This document shows, in pieces, positions 62,679 to 64,000 of a stretch of DNA of 64,000 nucleotides. Each line of letters starts with the position of its first letter. Position 1 is the first letter of the stretch. Origin of the DNA: DATGMS01 sp035303945. GTDB lineage: Bacteria; Bacteroidota; Bacteroidia; Cytophagales; Cyclobacteriaceae. The translations under genes were made by a program, and so were the position numbers. The DNA lies in contig DATGQZ010000020.1 in the NCBI GenBank assembly GCA_035303945.1, forward strand, positions 1 through 64,000. The letters run 5' to 3'. The notes under the pieces are model-generated. The model was not told where the DNA came from. It saw only the letters and a program-made list of their open reading frames with translations, and searched no databases.

Positions 62679-64000
62679 ATGAACTTTCCAGTAATTAACA
62701 GCCTTCAAAAAAAGTCATATCCGGTTCATATACTTTTTCTTTTCCCTTTCATCCTTTGGGCTTGTGATCAGGCACCTGAGGACAAAAGGATCAAACAGGT
62801 GGATCCGGCATTGGCAGCTGACTGGGCAAAGGCTATAGAGGAGCAGGTTAACCCGAAGCTGGAAGAGGGTCTATCATTGAAACTTTGGGGGCCGGACTCT
62901 TTGGTGGCGGATCCTATTTCTATAGATGTGGACGAAAAGGGACATATCTATTATTCTAGGACCAACAGACGTAGGGTGTCTGAATTTGATATCCGCAGTC
63001 ATCAAGACTGGGAGATCTTCTCCATAGGATTCCAGTCTGTTGAAGACAGAAAGAACTTTATTCACCGTGAATTGGATCCGGCAAACAGCGACAAAAACCA
63101 ATGGCTGCCGGATATCAATAAGGATGGTTCACATGATTGGAGAGATTTGACGGTGGAAAAGGAAAATGTCTACAGGCTGGAAGATACGGACGGTGACGGT
63201 GTGGCCGATCTTTCCCAACTGGTAGTATTGGACTTTCATGAGGAAGTAACCGACGTGGCGGGTGCTATTATGAAAAAAGGAGAGGAGCTTTTTGTAGGAG
63301 TGGCTCCGGATATGTGGAGGATGAGCGATAGCAATGGTGACGGTATTATGGATAAGAAGACCTCCATTGCTTATGGCTTTGGTGTTCATATGGGTTTTGG
63401 TGGACATAATATGTCTGGTTTAACAACCGGGCCTGATGGCAGGATCTATTGGAGCATAGGGGATATTGGATTTAATGGATCGGGAAAAGAGGGCGAAGAA
63501 TGGAGAGATCCTAACTCCGGTGTAATCGTCCGATCCAATCCCGATGGGACAGACTTTGAGGTATTTGCTTCTGGCTTGAGGAATGTGCATGAATTTGTCT
63601 TTGATGAATACGCAAATTTGATCAGTGTCGACAATGATGGAGACCATGCCGGCGAAACAGAACGGCTGGTTTATATTGTAAATGGTTCCGACACCGGATG
63701 GAGGATCAACTGGCAGTTTGGTAAGTACCGGGATCCCAAAAACAACAGCTACAAGGTTTGGATGGACGAAGGCCTTTATAAGACTAGGTTTGAGGGGCAG
63801 GCGGCACATATTACACCAGCTATAGCAAATTACATCAACGGCCCCACGGGCATGGTTTATAATCCCGGAACAGCCTTGGCACCACGGTGGAAAAACACTT
63901 TTTTCATTGTGGAATTTGTGGGTGGACCCGCCCAGTCCGGCATACATGCTTTTAAGCTCCGACCTCAGGGTGCCACATTTGAACTCACCGAAACGAAAAA
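62679..64000 (+). CDS. PVC-type haem-binding lipoprotein, tandem copy cut by the window edge
   Basis: The frame from the ATG at 62679 is open to base 64000 (440 full codons). A signal with lipobox Cys (FILWAC, C29) is followed by an N-terminal half closely similar to the protein just upstream: the propeller loops DTDGDGVADLS and DSNGDGIMDKK, and the NVHEFVFDEYANLISVDNDG and GSDTGWRINWQFGKYRDP segments are shared almost residue for residue. It starts 16 bases after the previous stop and so belongs to the same transcript. HEAT repeats and the cytochrome domain are expected beyond the edge but not visible. Confidence 0.9.
   Translation, partial: MNFPVINSLQKKSYPVHILFLFPFILWACDQAPEDKRIKQVDPALAADWAKAIEEQVNPKLEEGLSLKLWGPDSLVADPISIDVDEKGHIYYSRTNRRRVSEFDIRSHQDWEIFSIGFQSVEDRKNFIHRELDPANSDKNQWLPDINKDGSHDWRDLTVEKENVYRLEDTDGDGVADLSQLVVLDFHEEVTDVAGAIMKKGEELFVGVAPDMWRMSDSNGDGIMDKKTSIAYGFGVHMGFGGHNMSGLTTGPDGRIYWSIGDIGFNGSGKEGEEWRDPNSGVIVRSNPDGTDFEVFASGLRNVHEFVFDEYANLISVDNDGDHAGETERLVYIVNGSDTGWRINWQFGKYRDPKNNSYKVWMDEGLYKTRFEGQAAHITPAIANYINGPTGMVYNPGTALAPRWKNTFFIVEFVGGPAQSGIHAFKLRPQGATFELTETK

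Noticed and set aside
1..64000. CRISPR array, transposase or insertion sequence
   Set aside because: No regularly spaced repeats and no transposase-like reading frame were seen anywhere; apart from the integrase fragment at 1-65 no mobile-element gene is present.

Overview
The window is chromosomal DNA from a member of the Bacteroidota, most likely a Cytophagales/Cyclobacteriaceae-type marine or soil bacterium. The evidence is two SusC/SusD pairs, a TonB-box/CarboxypepD-plug architecture, the near absence of Shine-Dalgarno motifs, and several family variants typical of the phylum (FAD/Fe-S/glycosyltransferase cluster, PVC-type cytochrome proteins, Gfo/Idh/MocA proteins with Tat signals). The genus call is inference; no rRNA or complete tRNA is present.

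Layout. 1-300: the edge of an integrated element, with the 5' end of a tyrosine integrase gene reading leftwards and a 3' tRNA-Pro remnant acting as attachment site. 573-8254: an SDR oxidoreductase, a cupin, a DUF1549/DUF1553 cytochrome-like lipoprotein with its DUF1501 partner, and a Tat-exported Gfo/Idh/MocA protein. 8592-13255 (minus): a SusC/SusD pair with a terminator and a candidate operator. 13517-16883: small proteins, a CNNM/CorC-type membrane protein and a DEAD-box helicase. 17022-22872 (minus): a tripartite RND efflux operon.

23610-31752 is a tight plus-strand cluster joining an FAD oxidoreductase and a polytopic 4Fe-4S membrane protein to three glycosyltransferases, a lipoprotein and a small Cys-containing protein. 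Several junctions overlap by one to four bases. A decayed acyloxyacyl-hydrolase gene sits inside it. The cluster looks like an envelope glycolipid/glycan pathway with an electron-transfer step, but its product cannot be read from sequence. 31763-35440 holds an exported amidohydrolase, a DUF5009-type acyltransferase, a DinB protein and a double GNAT protein.

35660-59126 is a large carbohydrate locus without any recognisable classical glycoside hydrolase or sulfatase. It contains SusC/SusD, two different right-handed beta-helix proteins, a YtcJ-like amidohydrolase lipoprotein and a multidomain esterase. Divergent from a DeoR-type regulator is a cytoplasmic AgaS-type SIS isomerase/deaminase plus PfkB kinase pair. 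An exported alpha/beta hydrolase, a second DUF5009 protein, a Tat Gfo/Idh/MocA protein, an MFS transporter and an exported AGE-family epimerase follow. Two tandem, closely related PVC-type haem lipoproteins (the second cut by the window edge) end the window. The most plausible reading is uptake and degradation of an amino-sugar- or uronate-containing, acylated glycan, with extracytoplasmic redox chemistry. The lyase/hydrolase step would be carried by the beta-helix proteins, but this is inferred from gene content only.
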